Source: JAVBOP01 sp031550405 | Lineage (GTDB): Bacteria > Bacteroidota > Ignavibacteria > Kapaibacteriales > UBA2268 | DNA: 17,905 nucleotides | Reading direction: 5' to 3' | NCBI GenBank assembly: GCA_031550405.1 | Contig: JAVBOP010000101.1 | Span: 1 to 17,905, forward strand | Shown here: positions 8,343 through 15,547 of the stretch, one piece after another | Position numbering within the stretch: the stretch's first letter is position 1 | How the letters are laid out: each line of letters starts with the position of its first letter | Notes under the pieces: generated by a model | Told to the model about the DNA's origin: nothing | What the model saw: the letters and a program-made list of their open reading frames with translations, nothing else | Databases searched by the model: none | Translations under genes and position numbers: made by a program

Positions 8343-9359
8343 TCATAATCTACTTTTTGGTGTAAACAAGCTGTTTTCAATGTCATTAAGTTTATTTCGT
8401 GTTGCTTGTATTGCCAAATCAGACTTATCTATTCCTATCCATTTTCTACCATTAATTTGTGCTGCTTTCAATGTTGTTCCCGAACCACAAAAACAATCCA
8501 AAACGATACTGTTTTCATTGGAAGAGGTTCGTATTATCAAATCCAACAAATCGGCATTTTTTTCAGTTGGATAATCTGGATATTGTGGATCTTTATATTC
8601 CCAAATATCCTGAACTCTTTTGCCTTCGCGTTCATCGGCATAAATTATTTTTCGTGGATTGCCATTTGAAGACCATTCAATTAAGCCTGCCTTATCCCAT
8701 TGTTCTAAAGTCTCTACGTCGGTTCGCCAATGGCGTCCTTTCGGTGGCAAAATTCCTTTAAATGGTTTATTAGAATTACCGTTCACTGTTTCGCCCGGAG
8801 CATGAATAGGAACAGTTGTATATCTGCGACCTTGTTTGTCCTGCTTGGGGACTAGCTTTTCTAAATCTTTTTCAGTATAATTTTCTCGTGGTTCGTTCCA
8901 AATGGGATTTGCTGACTTGGTATAGAATAAGATTAAATCTTTTATATTTCCATAACCTATTCTTTCAAAATTTTTTGGATTACATTTTACTCTTGCTATA
9001 TCATTTCTAAAATTTTCCATGCCAAAAACTTCATCCATCATTACTTTTACATAGTGTCCAATTTTATAATCAATATGCAAATAAATAGAACCCTGTTCAG
9101 ATAGCAATTCTCGAAGTAATATTAACCGTTCTTTTAAAAAATCAATAAAGTCATTTCCTTTTAAAATATCTGAATATGCAATATCTCCATTTTTTGAATT
9201 ACTAATAGTTGTTGCTCTTCCATCAGTAATAGTAAAATTGCTGCCAGTTGCAAAAGGCGGATCAATATACACTAAATCTATTTTACCTTTTAAATCTTTT
9301 TCATTTAAAAGGCAATTCAGCCCAGTTATATTTTCCCCATGTATTAAAAGATTTTTCAT
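8343..9359 (-). CDS. Type II DNA N6-adenine methyltransferase (beta class)
   Basis: A 338-residue methyltransferase. Motif IV, DPPF, is at 33-36 and the SAM-binding motif I, LDCFCGSGTT, is at 287-296 near the C-terminus. This order (catalytic motif first, target-recognition region in the middle, SAM motif last) defines beta-class amino-methyltransferases; DPPF points to adenine rather than cytosine N4. The middle (about 130-270) should carry the target-recognition domain; the target site cannot be read from sequence. I chose ATG 9359, four bases after the stop of the restriction gene. A GTG at 9386 would add 9 residues and overlap that gene. The tight spacing marks a restriction-modification operon with the nuclease gene first. 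Confidence 0.88.
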   Translation of the reverse strand: MKNLLIHGENITGLNCLLNEKDLKGKIDLVYIDPPFATGSNFTITDGRATTISNSKNGDIAYSDILKGNDFIDFLKERLILLRELLSEQGSIYLHIDYKIGHYVKVMMDEVFGMENFRNDIARVKCNPKNFERIGYGNIKDLILFYTKSANPIWNEPRENYTEKDLEKLVPKQDKQGRRYTTVPIHAPGETVNGNSNKPFKGILPPKGRHWRTDVETLEQWDKAGLIEWSSNGNPRKIIYADEREGKRVQDIWEYKDPQYPDYPTEKNADLLDLIIRTSSNENSIVLDCFCGSGTTLKAAQINGRKWIGIDKSDLAIQATRNKLNDIENSLFTPKSRL

Positions 9360-9363
9360 TGTT

Positions 9364-10152
9364 TTAGATTTGATATAAAAATTCACGTAATATCAACGCA
9401 CTCATTATATTGTAATTCTTATATGTTTCGGTAATTGCCTTATATATTTTGTTATTTCCCTTGATGTATAAAACTCCATCAAGTATTGCAATTTTAATAG
9501 CTTTTACTTTTTTTGCTTCAATTGTAGCAATTGCATCATTAAACTGGGCATTTTGATGTCCGCCAAAATCTGTTAAGAACTTGGCTTCCCCAATTACATA
9601 TTGTTTGTTAAATCTTGCAACAAAATCAAGTCCTTTGTTGTGATTATAGTCCAGTTCATTTTTAGCAAAATCCATAATTGACTTGTCGCTGCCATCTAAA
9701 ACAGCATCATTATCATTTTCAAGAAATGTTTCCAAATTTACAGGAGCAATGCCTAAGGATTTCCGCCGTAACCATTCTTTAAACATAGGTCCTATCTGGC
9801 GGTTTGTTTCTTTAGGTTCACTGCAACGTTCATATAGTTTATCAATGCCCATTTCATATATTCTTCCACAAATACGATTTATTGTTCTTGGATTTCTATT
9901 GACAGCTGTTTTATCTCTTTTTAAATAAGCAACATAGCTATCCTTAATTGGAAACAAATCAAGTTTTAATAATTCTTGAATAAGTATATTATTATCCTGA
10001 TTGTTAAACGCTTTTTCTACATTTGTCCCAACCAAATCGTTTATAGTCCTAATTCCTTCTGGAATTGTAGGATATACTTGAAAGAGGTCATCAAGATAAG
10101 AATGTTGATTTGCATAGTCGCTGCTAAATTTTATCCATCTGTTTATGTTCAT
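9364..10152 (-). CDS. Type II restriction endonuclease, PD-(D/E)XK fold
   Basis: A 262-residue protein directly upstream of and nearly fused to the adenine methyltransferase gene. A nuclease core is visible at GLDFVARFNKQYVIGEAKF, with D176 and E189-x-K191 in the PD-(D/E)XK spacing, followed by LTDFGGHQNAQFNDA. The role is to cut DNA at the site the partner enzyme protects by methylation. The sequence around the core resembles what I recall of Tsp45I-type enzymes (site GTSAC), but I cannot confirm the subfamily. An AGGAA lies about 13-17 bases before the ATG, and a 22-base palindromic repeat lies 24-45 bases upstream in the leader. The block is visibly more AT-rich than the hydB-like gene beside it, which would fit lateral gain. 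Confidence 0.8.
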   Translation of the reverse strand: MNINRWIKFSSDYANQHSYLDDLFQVYPTIPEGIRTINDLVGTNVEKAFNNQDNNILIQELLKLDLFPIKDSYVAYLKRDKTAVNRNPRTINRICGRIYEMGIDKLYERCSEPKETNRQIGPMFKEWLRRKSLGIAPVNLETFLENDNDAVLDGSDKSIMDFAKNELDYNHNKGLDFVARFNKQYVIGEAKFLTDFGGHQNAQFNDAIATIEAKKVKAIKIAILDGVLYIKGNNKIYKAITETYKNYNIMSALILREFLYQI

Positions 10153-10175
10153 TTTTTTACTTATTATTCCTATAA

Positions 10176-10197
10176 TTTATGAATAAATATTCATAAA
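10176..10197. repeat. Palindromic repeat copy between hydB-like and restriction genes
   Basis: Arms TTTATGAATA and TATTCATAAA with two bases between: a 10-bp perfect AT-only stem. It is 7 bases past the hydB-like stop and 24-45 bases before the restriction endonuclease start. Confidence 0.85.
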
Positions 10198-10203
10198 ACT
10201 ATG

Positions 10204-12381
10204 TTATCGGCGGGAGATGGCATTGAATTTACATGCCGAATAACAGTCGCCGCATTGAATACATCTGTCCTGCATGATTTCATGCGGTTTCTTGGCAAAA
10301 CCTTTTATCGCCGACACTGGGCAACGGCGGGCACATACCGTGCAGCCATTGCATACATGCTCGTCAATAGTGTAGGTAATAAGCTTTTTGCAGCGCAAAG
10401 TCGGACATTGCTTGCCGTATACGTGTGCCTCAAATTCTTCGCGGAAGTTGTTTATGGCACTAAGCACAGGATTGGGCGCTGTCTGCCCTAATCCGCATAA
10501 CGCTGTTTTTTGTATGGACTTAGCCAACCTTTCCAACTTCATTATATCATCAGGCTCACCCTTGCTCTCGGTTATCCTTTCCAATATTTCGAGCATCCGC
10601 AGTGTGCCTTCGCGGCATGGCGTGCATTTTCCGCATGACTCGTCTTTGGTAAATTCGAGGAAGAATTTGGCTGTGGATACAATGCAATCGGTGTCGTCAA
10701 GCACTATCATACCGCCAGATCCCATCATAGAGCCGATTGATTTTAGATTTTCGTAATCGATAGGCGTGTCAAGCCTGTCCATAGGAATGCAGCCGCCGGA
10801 TGGACCGCCTGTTTGCACCGCTTTGAACTTATTGCCGTTGGGTATGCCGCCGCCTATCTCAAAGACCACATCACGCAATGTAGTGCCCATAGGCACTTCT
10901 ATAAGACCGGTATTCCTCACTTTGCCTGCGAGCGCAAAGACCTTTGTGCCCTTACTGTTTTCGGTGCCTAATTTTGCGAACCAGTCTGCACCATTTAATA
11001 TTATGGATGGTATATTAGCCCATGTTTCCACATTATTGATACATGTTGGCTTGCCCCATAGGCCGGACACGGCTGGATATGGCGGGCGGAGGCGTGGTTG
11101 CCCTCTCATGCCCTCGATGGAGGCAAGCAGTGCTGTTTCTTCGCCGCATACAAATGCACCTGCTCCAAGCCTTATTTCCATATCAAAGCTGAAATCAGAG
11201 TCAAGTATGTTATTTCCAAGCAGGTTGCATTCACGCGCTATCTTTATTGCCCTCTCTATACGTTCTATTGCCAGCGGATATTCAGCACGTACATAGAAAA
11301 AGCCTTTTGATGCGCCAATGGCAAATGCCGCTATGAGCATGCCTTCGATGATGTTGAAAGGATCGCCTTCAAGCAGGCTTCTATCCATAAATGCACCGGG
11401 ATCGCCTTCGTCAGCATTGCAAACTATATACTTTATATCACCTTCGGCTGCCCTTGTTGCCTTCCACTTAACGCCTGTGGGAAAGCCGCCGCCGCCGCGT
11501 CCACGCAAGCCTGATTTTATGATTTCATCAATTACAGCGTCCGGATTATTATCCACCAAAACATTTGCAAATGCCGTAAACCCTTGAGTCTTAAAGTAGT
11601 CGCTGATACTTTCGGGATCTATAATGCCGCAATTCCGCAATGCGATGCGCGATTGGCGCGTAAAGAAATCGACATCGCCAAAATATTTCAGTGCATTTAA
11701 TGTTGTGCGCGGCAACTTTATTGAATATTTATCAGATACGCTTTCGCTGAGAAAATACATTGATACCACATCTGTCAGCTCGTCTTCGTCCGAAAAAGCA
11801 TAGCACACGTCGTCGGGCAAGATATACAGCAGGAAAGAATCTTTGTCCTCTTTGCTTTTGCCGTAATTAATATTGCCTGCTTTTATAACTTTTACCTTGT
11901 CTGGAAATATGGCAAATTCTTTGATTTTATGCTGTATTTTTTCAAAAAGCATACCTGTCATCTTGGATTTGCAATGCTCGGATGCGGCAACAACAATGAC
12001 CTTTTCATAGAAGTCCTCAATTCTGTTCTCAAGCAAGTCATTAGTTGCTATTTTGTTTTCGACAAAGTGCTTTATAAATATATCCTGAGCTTTCTGCGCA
12101 TCAACCCTGCAGTATTTGACAGGATAGTAATTGGGCGAATGTATTGTGATTATTGGCTCTTGAGAGCATCTGCCCGTGCATCCTGTTTGCCGGATTTGAA
12201 TATCATCGCGTCCAGCGGCTGCAATTGTTTTTTCCAGAATAAGTTTCACGGCATTTGAACCGGTGGCTAATTCACAAGTAGCGGCGCCGATTTGAATGAT
12301 ATGCCGCGTTGTGTTTCTGATTTCACTAATGTTATACTTGTCTTTCCTCAGTTTTTCAAAGTTTTGAATAATTCTATTCAT
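10204..12381 (-). CDS. hydB: NADH-binding flavo-Fe-S subunit, HydB/HndC/NuoF-like
   Basis: A 725-residue soluble electron-transfer protein. Start ATG 12381 is fixed by GGAGGA five bases upstream; the frame is open 48 bases further. Domains in order: a thioredoxin-like [2Fe-2S] module at 20-110 with C36, C68 and C72 but no first Cys of the usual C-x4-C pair; a second, similar module at about 125-213 without cluster cysteines; a NuoF-type core with the FMN/NADH glycine loop GRGGGGFPTG (294-303); the N3 [4Fe-4S] motif ESCGKCTPCREG plus Cys in ALCGLGQ; and two C-terminal [4Fe-4S] ferredoxin motifs, CNGCTVCARRCP and CIQCGDCYSACKF. This order matches HydB/HndC of NAD(P)-linked, often electron-bifurcating, [FeFe] hydrogenases, which are about 600-630 residues. 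No hydA or hydC is in the window, so another NADH:ferredoxin partner is possible. Confidence 0.88.
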   Translation of the reverse strand: MNRIIQNFEKLRKDKYNISEIRNTTRHIIQIGAATCELATGSNAVKLILEKTIAAAGRDDIQIRQTGCTGRCSQEPIITIHSPNYYPVKYCRVDAQKAQDIFIKHFVENKIATNDLLENRIEDFYEKVIVVAASEHCKSKMTGMLFEKIQHKIKEFAIFPDKVKVIKAGNINYGKSKEDKDSFLLYILPDDVCYAFSDEDELTDVVSMYFLSESVSDKYSIKLPRTTLNALKYFGDVDFFTRQSRIALRNCGIIDPESISDYFKTQGFTAFANVLVDNNPDAVIDEIIKSGLRGRGGGGFPTGVKWKATRAAEGDIKYIVCNADEGDPGAFMDRSLLEGDPFNIIEGMLIAAFAIGASKGFFYVRAEYPLAIERIERAIKIARECNLLGNNILDSDFSFDMEIRLGAGAFVCGEETALLASIEGMRGQPRLRPPYPAVSGLWGKPTCINNVETWANIPSIILNGADWFAKLGTENSKGTKVFALAGKVRNTGLIEVPMGTTLRDVVFEIGGGIPNGNKFKAVQTGGPSGGCIPMDRLDTPIDYENLKSIGSMMGSGGMIVLDDTDCIVSTAKFFLEFTKDESCGKCTPCREGTLRMLEILERITESKGEPDDIMKLERLAKSIQKTALCGLGQTAPNPVLSAINNFREEFEAHVYGKQCPTLRCKKLITYTIDEHVCNGCTVCARRCPVSAIKGFAKKPHEIMQDRCIQCGDCYSACKFNAISRR

Positions 12382-12386
12382 AATTT

Positions 12387-12392
12387 TCCTCC
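12387..12392 (-). promoter_or_regulatory. Ribosome binding site of the hydB-like gene
   Basis: GGAGGA on the minus strand, five bases before ATG 12381. It decides the start and is one of only two strong Shine-Dalgarno sequences seen here. Confidence 0.8.
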
Positions 12393-12471
12393 AATTTTTA
12401 TAAATATTAATGATATAAAAAAATGGCAAACAGTTCAGGTTATGGTTATATAATTTTAAATTTTCAATATA

Positions 12472-12493
12472 TTTATGAATATTTTTTCATAAA
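12472..12493 (+). repeat. Palindromic repeat copy between lolD and the hydB-like gene
   Basis: TTTATGAA, TATTTT, TTCATAAA: perfect 8-bp arms. It is the exact reverse complement of the copy at 17530. It lies 3 bases past the lolD stop and 91 bases before the hydB-like start. Confidence 0.88.
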
Positions 12494-12495
12494 TC

Positions 12496-13179
12496 CTAAT
12501 GTATTATGCCGTCTTTCATGTGCATAATTTTGTCAGACATATTCGCAACATCACTGCTGTGCGTTGCAATCAGAAATGTAATCCCTAAATCCGCATTCAG
12601 CGCCTTGATTAGCTGCATAACATTGGCAGCGTTTTGCGAATCAAGATTGCCCGTCGGTTCGTCCGCAAACACAATCTCAGGCAAATTCATAATCGAACGA
12701 ACAATCGCCGACCGCTGCTGCTCTCCGCCCGATATTTCATTCGGCTTTTGCTGGGCGATATTTGTAATGCCAACCCTCTCCATCAGCTCCATTCCACGCT
12801 TTTCCGCTTTTTTCTGAGAAACACCAGAAATCAATGCGGGCATAATGATATTTTCCAGCACCGTAAATTCTGGCAATAAATGATGGAATTGAAAGACAAA
12901 ACCAATATGCCGATTGCGTAACATCGCTAAATCAGTAGGACTTAGCTTTGAATATTCAAAAGAATTGTTCGCAGTATGCAAAATAATTTCACCACTGTCA
13001 GGCTTGTCTATCGTGCCAAGCATATACAATAGTGTGCTCTTGCCAACGCCCGACGCCCCCATTAAAGTGGTGATTTTATTGCGTTCAATATCAATGCTGA
13101 TGTTTCGCAGAACATGATTTCCTATATTTTCTTTTATTTTAAATGATTTATTGATGTTCCTTGCAATAATTATTGGCAT
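12496..13179 (-). CDS. lolD: LolD/MacB-type ABC transporter ATPase
   Basis: A 227-residue ATPase with all motifs: Walker A GASGVGKST (41-49), Q-loop Q97 in GFVFQFHHLLPEF, signature SGGEQQR (150-156), Walker B IVFADE (169-174), D-loop GNLD and the switch His in IATHSSDVA. The HHLLPEFTVLEN phrase and short length fit the LolD/MacB/FtsE group, which power lipoprotein release (LolCDE) or related mechanotransmission systems. No LolC/E-type permease is adjacent: upstream is hrcA and downstream is the hydB-like gene. In Bacteroidota, lolD is often apart from its permease. I chose ATG 13179; a TTG at 13194 would add five residues. A palindromic repeat copy lies three bases past the stop. Confidence 0.85.
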   Translation of the reverse strand: MPIIIARNINKSFKIKENIGNHVLRNISIDIERNKITTLMGASGVGKSTLLYMLGTIDKPDSGEIILHTANNSFEYSKLSPTDLAMLRNRHIGFVFQFHHLLPEFTVLENIIMPALISGVSQKKAEKRGMELMERVGITNIAQQKPNEISGGEQQRSAIVRSIMNLPEIVFADEPTGNLDSQNAANVMQLIKALNADLGITFLIATHSSDVANMSDKIMHMKDGIIH

Positions 13180-13359
13180 CAGGCATAATTTCAAATGTTA
13201 TTAACAATCCACAATATAAGCAAAATAAAGAAATTTTTGCTGCTGCTTTTTGCTTTTTAGCACAATTTTATGGAAACATATTTGCCACCGTAAAAAAAAA
13301 ATTGCAGCTTTTAATATTCGGCATTATTAAAAACAGATACATGCTTGATTTTATTCACA

Positions 13360-13381
13360 TTAATGAATAATTTTTAATAAA
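13360..13381 (+). repeat. Palindromic repeat, degenerate copy after hrcA
   Basis: Three mismatches in 22 to the 12472 copy; it ends 16 bases beyond the hrcA stop. Confidence 0.5.
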
Positions 13382-13396
13382 ACAGATGCCTTGCAC

Positions 13397-14461
13397 TTAA
13401 AAATCGTTGCTTGATAATAGCCGGGAAACGGTGTGGACGATGGAAATCATTTTGGGATAATTCATGCGGCGAGGACCGACAAGCCCAATTGTGCCCTGTG
13501 CGCTGCCGATGCTGTAAGAAGATAATACCAGACTGTAATCGTCAAGAATGTCGTTGTTGATTTCGCCTCCGATAAGCACTTTTACACCAACAGGCTCTTC
13601 GATTTTATCGAGCAAATGGATAATAATATCTTCATTTTCCACGAGTTCTATCACGCTGCGCATGCGATTTTTATCTTCAAATTCCGGCTGCGAAATCAAG
13701 TTCTGAGTGCCTGCAAGATGCAACGTGCCCGATTGGGAAGCGGTATAAAACAGCTTGTCAAGCGAATCAATAAACAGCCGCAACAACGGCGCATCCTTAT
13801 CTTCAAAATTTTTGACAATTTGCGCAAAATTATCCCGCAGGTACGTTAGCGTTCTGTTGGCAGTTTTCTCATTTATATAGGCGATAATTTCCTGAATATT
13901 CTTTGTATCAATCTCAATATTAGCCTCGAGCGTTACGGTGCGCACGATATTGGAATCAAATGCAATAACAACAAGTATGCGATTTGCGGAAAGCGGCACG
14001 ATTTCGATTTTGTGAATTATGAAATCCTGCAAATACGGCAGGCGGACAATGCCAAGATAATGAGACAAATAGCCAAGCAGCTTGGAGGCATCTTTAAGAG
14101 TAGTTTCGGTGCTGTCTTTGCTCAGCTTATTTTTTAATTCATCAAGCTGATTGCTTGAAAGCATATTGATTTCGTATGTTTTCAATGAATCGACATAAAA
14201 GCGATAGCCTTTGTCTGTCGGCACTCTGCCTGCGGAAGTATGCGGATGCGATATAAATTCCAGTTCTTCAAGGTCGGACATAATATTCCGCAAAGTGGCA
14301 GAGCTCAATTTCATGTCATCTTCTATATATTTCGATAGAGCTTGCGAGCCAACCGGCACTGCTTTTAAAATATAGAGCTGAATTATGCGTTGCAGTATTG
14401 ATTGCTCTCGTTCTGATAATTCTCTGTTTTTAATATACTTAAAAGAATTGTCCGCACTCAT
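13397..14461 (-). CDS. hrcA: Heat-inducible transcription repressor HrcA
   Basis: A 354-residue protein of normal HrcA length. The N-terminal winged-helix region (about 12-75) has the conserved REQSILQRIIQLYI, SSATLRNIMSDLEELEFI and then SAGRVPTDKGYRFYVD (76-91). The C-terminal half has the GAF-like fold with IGSAQGTIGLVGPRRMNYPK near the end. HrcA represses chaperone genes by binding CIRCE (TTAGCACTC-N9-GAGTGCTAA), helped by GroEL. No CIRCE is visible upstream of this gene and no grpE/dnaK/groEL is adjacent, so here it stands alone. Degenerate copies of the palindromic repeat lie 16 bases past its stop (13360-13381) and 3 bases before its start (14465-14486). It is divergent from the lipoprotein gene at 14586. 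Confidence 0.93.
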   Translation of the reverse strand: MSADNSFKYIKNRELSEREQSILQRIIQLYILKAVPVGSQALSKYIEDDMKLSSATLRNIMSDLEELEFISHPHTSAGRVPTDKGYRFYVDSLKTYEINMLSSNQLDELKNKLSKDSTETTLKDASKLLGYLSHYLGIVRLPYLQDFIIHKIEIVPLSANRILVVIAFDSNIVRTVTLEANIEIDTKNIQEIIAYINEKTANRTLTYLRDNFAQIVKNFEDKDAPLLRLFIDSLDKLFYTASQSGTLHLAGTQNLISQPEFEDKNRMRSVIELVENEDIIIHLLDKIEEPVGVKVLIGGEINNDILDDYSLVLSSYSIGSAQGTIGLVGPRRMNYPKMISIVHTVSRLLSSNDF

Positions 14462-14464
14462 GGT

Positions 14465-14486
14465 TTTATGAATTATTTTTAATTAT
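14465..14486 (+). repeat. Palindromic repeat, degenerate copy before hrcA
   Basis: About five mismatches in 22; left arm TTTATGAA intact, right arm decayed. It is three bases upstream of the hrcA ATG. Confidence 0.3.
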
Positions 14487-14495
14487 TACTATGTG

Positions 14496-14522
14496 TTGTT
14501 TTAAAAATACGAAATATATTTG
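14496..14522 (+). promoter_or_regulatory. Possible Bacteroidota-type promoter
   Basis: TATATTTG at 14515-14522 matches the Bacteroidota -7 box TAnnTTTG. TTG at 14496-14498 could be the -33 element, but the 16-base spacing is shorter than the usual 19-21. It would drive the lipoprotein gene at 14586. Confidence 0.3.
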
Positions 14523-14585
14523 ATTATTAACATAAATCATGCTATATTACATCTTTTTTTATTACTATATATACTATAAAGCGTT

Positions 14586-15416
14586 ATGAAAATTCAACAG
14601 ATTAAACTTCATTCTCTACTACTGTTATTTGTGGTATTAATATGTTCGGCTTGCGGCGATGATGACAACCCAACGAACACTAATTGCGAAGATACTAAAG
14701 AGTACATGGGAATAAATCACACTTGGCATTTCAAAGGTACAGGAACCAATATGCTTTATCCTGATTTACCAGCTGCCATCGTTAATTGGGATAGAATATT
14801 TACTTCCAATGACGGTGATAAATATGAATATCAAGTAATAGAAATTGATGACGAACCCAATACATCTGCTAATGGAACAATGTATTTAAGCTGTTCTCAA
14901 ATATTATGCGAATATGATATATTCAAGATGGCGGGATATAAGATTGGAAACGATATAGCTTCAATTCCTTTAAAATTGCCGATTTTTGACATCAATAATT
15001 CTTCCGAGCAAGTTACGCTTGATACAATCGTGAAGCAAAAAGTGAACCTTAAAGAGATCTTTGGTATTGATATAACCATAAATGTTGATATTAAAGTGAA
15101 GGCAACTTTAAAGGGCTTGGGCAATAAAAATATCACTGTTGGCAGCGAAACGTTTGATGCGAAATCGTTTATAACCTCAATTAATTTTACACTTGTTACT
15201 AATGATCCTTTGTTAGCTGCTATGGGATTCAACAATAAGACAATGGGCACGCTCGAATTTACAGAAACAAACAGTTTTACAAATAAAAATAATTTAGGAA
15301 TTATAGGGCAGGCAATAACCTGTAAGCTGACCAATATAGATATAGATAATATAGATAATACTGAAACTATAAAGGAAAATTATCAATCTACATCCGAACT
15401 ATTGAGTTACGAATAA
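14586..15416 (+). CDS. Exported lipoprotein, function unknown
   Basis: A 276-residue protein I do not recognise by family. It starts with a lipoprotein signal peptide (MKIQQIKLHSLLLLFVVLI, then CSAC, lipid Cys 23) followed at once by GDDDN, the acidic pattern that Bacteroidota use to route lipoproteins to the outer surface. The mature protein is predicted mostly beta-stranded, with alternating hydrophobics such as INVDIKVKATLKGLG and GTLEFTETNSF. No catalytic motif is visible. Near the C-terminus an ATAGAT-type short repeat (15334-15360) encodes NIDIDNIDN. The start has no Shine-Dalgarno sequence. A terminator follows at 15455, so it is probably monocistronic, between divergent hrcA and the convergent CoA activase gene. 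Confidence 0.75.
   Translation: MKIQQIKLHSLLLLFVVLICSACGDDDNPTNTNCEDTKEYMGINHTWHFKGTGTNMLYPDLPAAIVNWDRIFTSNDGDKYEYQVIEIDDEPNTSANGTMYLSCSQILCEYDIFKMAGYKIGNDIASIPLKLPIFDINNSSEQVTLDTIVKQKVNLKEIFGIDITINVDIKVKATLKGLGNKNITVGSETFDAKSFITSINFTLVTNDPLLAAMGFNNKTMGTLEFTETNSFTNKNNLGIIGQAITCKLTNIDIDNIDNTETIKENYQSTSELLSYE
15334..15360 (+). repeat. ATAGAT-type short tandem repeat inside a CDS
   Basis: Imperfect units of ATAGAT and ATAGATAAT give NIDIDNIDN in the lipoprotein at 14586-15416. The changes seen keep the frame. Confidence 0.6.
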
Positions 15417-15454
15417 CATCGTAATTGCTTTAAAATCAACCACATATTGAATAA

Positions 15455-15483
15455 GGGAGCATATACACTCCCCTATTTTTTTT
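15455..15483 (+). terminator. Intrinsic terminator after the lipoprotein gene
   Basis: Stem GGGAG (15455-15459) with CTCCC (15468-15472), an 8-base loop, then a run of eight T at 15476-15483. It is 39 bases past the stop at 15416 and lacks a T-tract on the minus strand. Confidence 0.75.
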
Positions 15484-15547
15484 ATATGAAAGAAACGCCG
15501 CCATCGGGCTATTGTTTTTTGCAGCAATGCCGCAGAAGATAGGTAGA

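Noticed and set aside
5152..10197. Integron-like cassette array (genes separated by related repeats)
   Set aside because: The repeats are short AT-only palindromes without the attC core sites, there is no integrase gene, and copies also occur inside a gene and around housekeeping genes.
10766..11296. Long plus-strand frame opposite the hydB-like gene
   Set aside because: Antisense shadow of a well-conserved coding region; no independent signal peptide, motif or ribosome site.
13255..13275. TTAGCAC at 13258, resembling a CIRCE half-site near hrcA
   Set aside because: No GAGTGCTAA half follows at the required spacing, and it lies downstream, not upstream, of hrcA.
14897..15334. 145-codon minus-strand frame opposite the lipoprotein gene
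   Set aside because: Its sense-strand counterpart has a signal peptide, lipobox and terminator; this frame has none of these.
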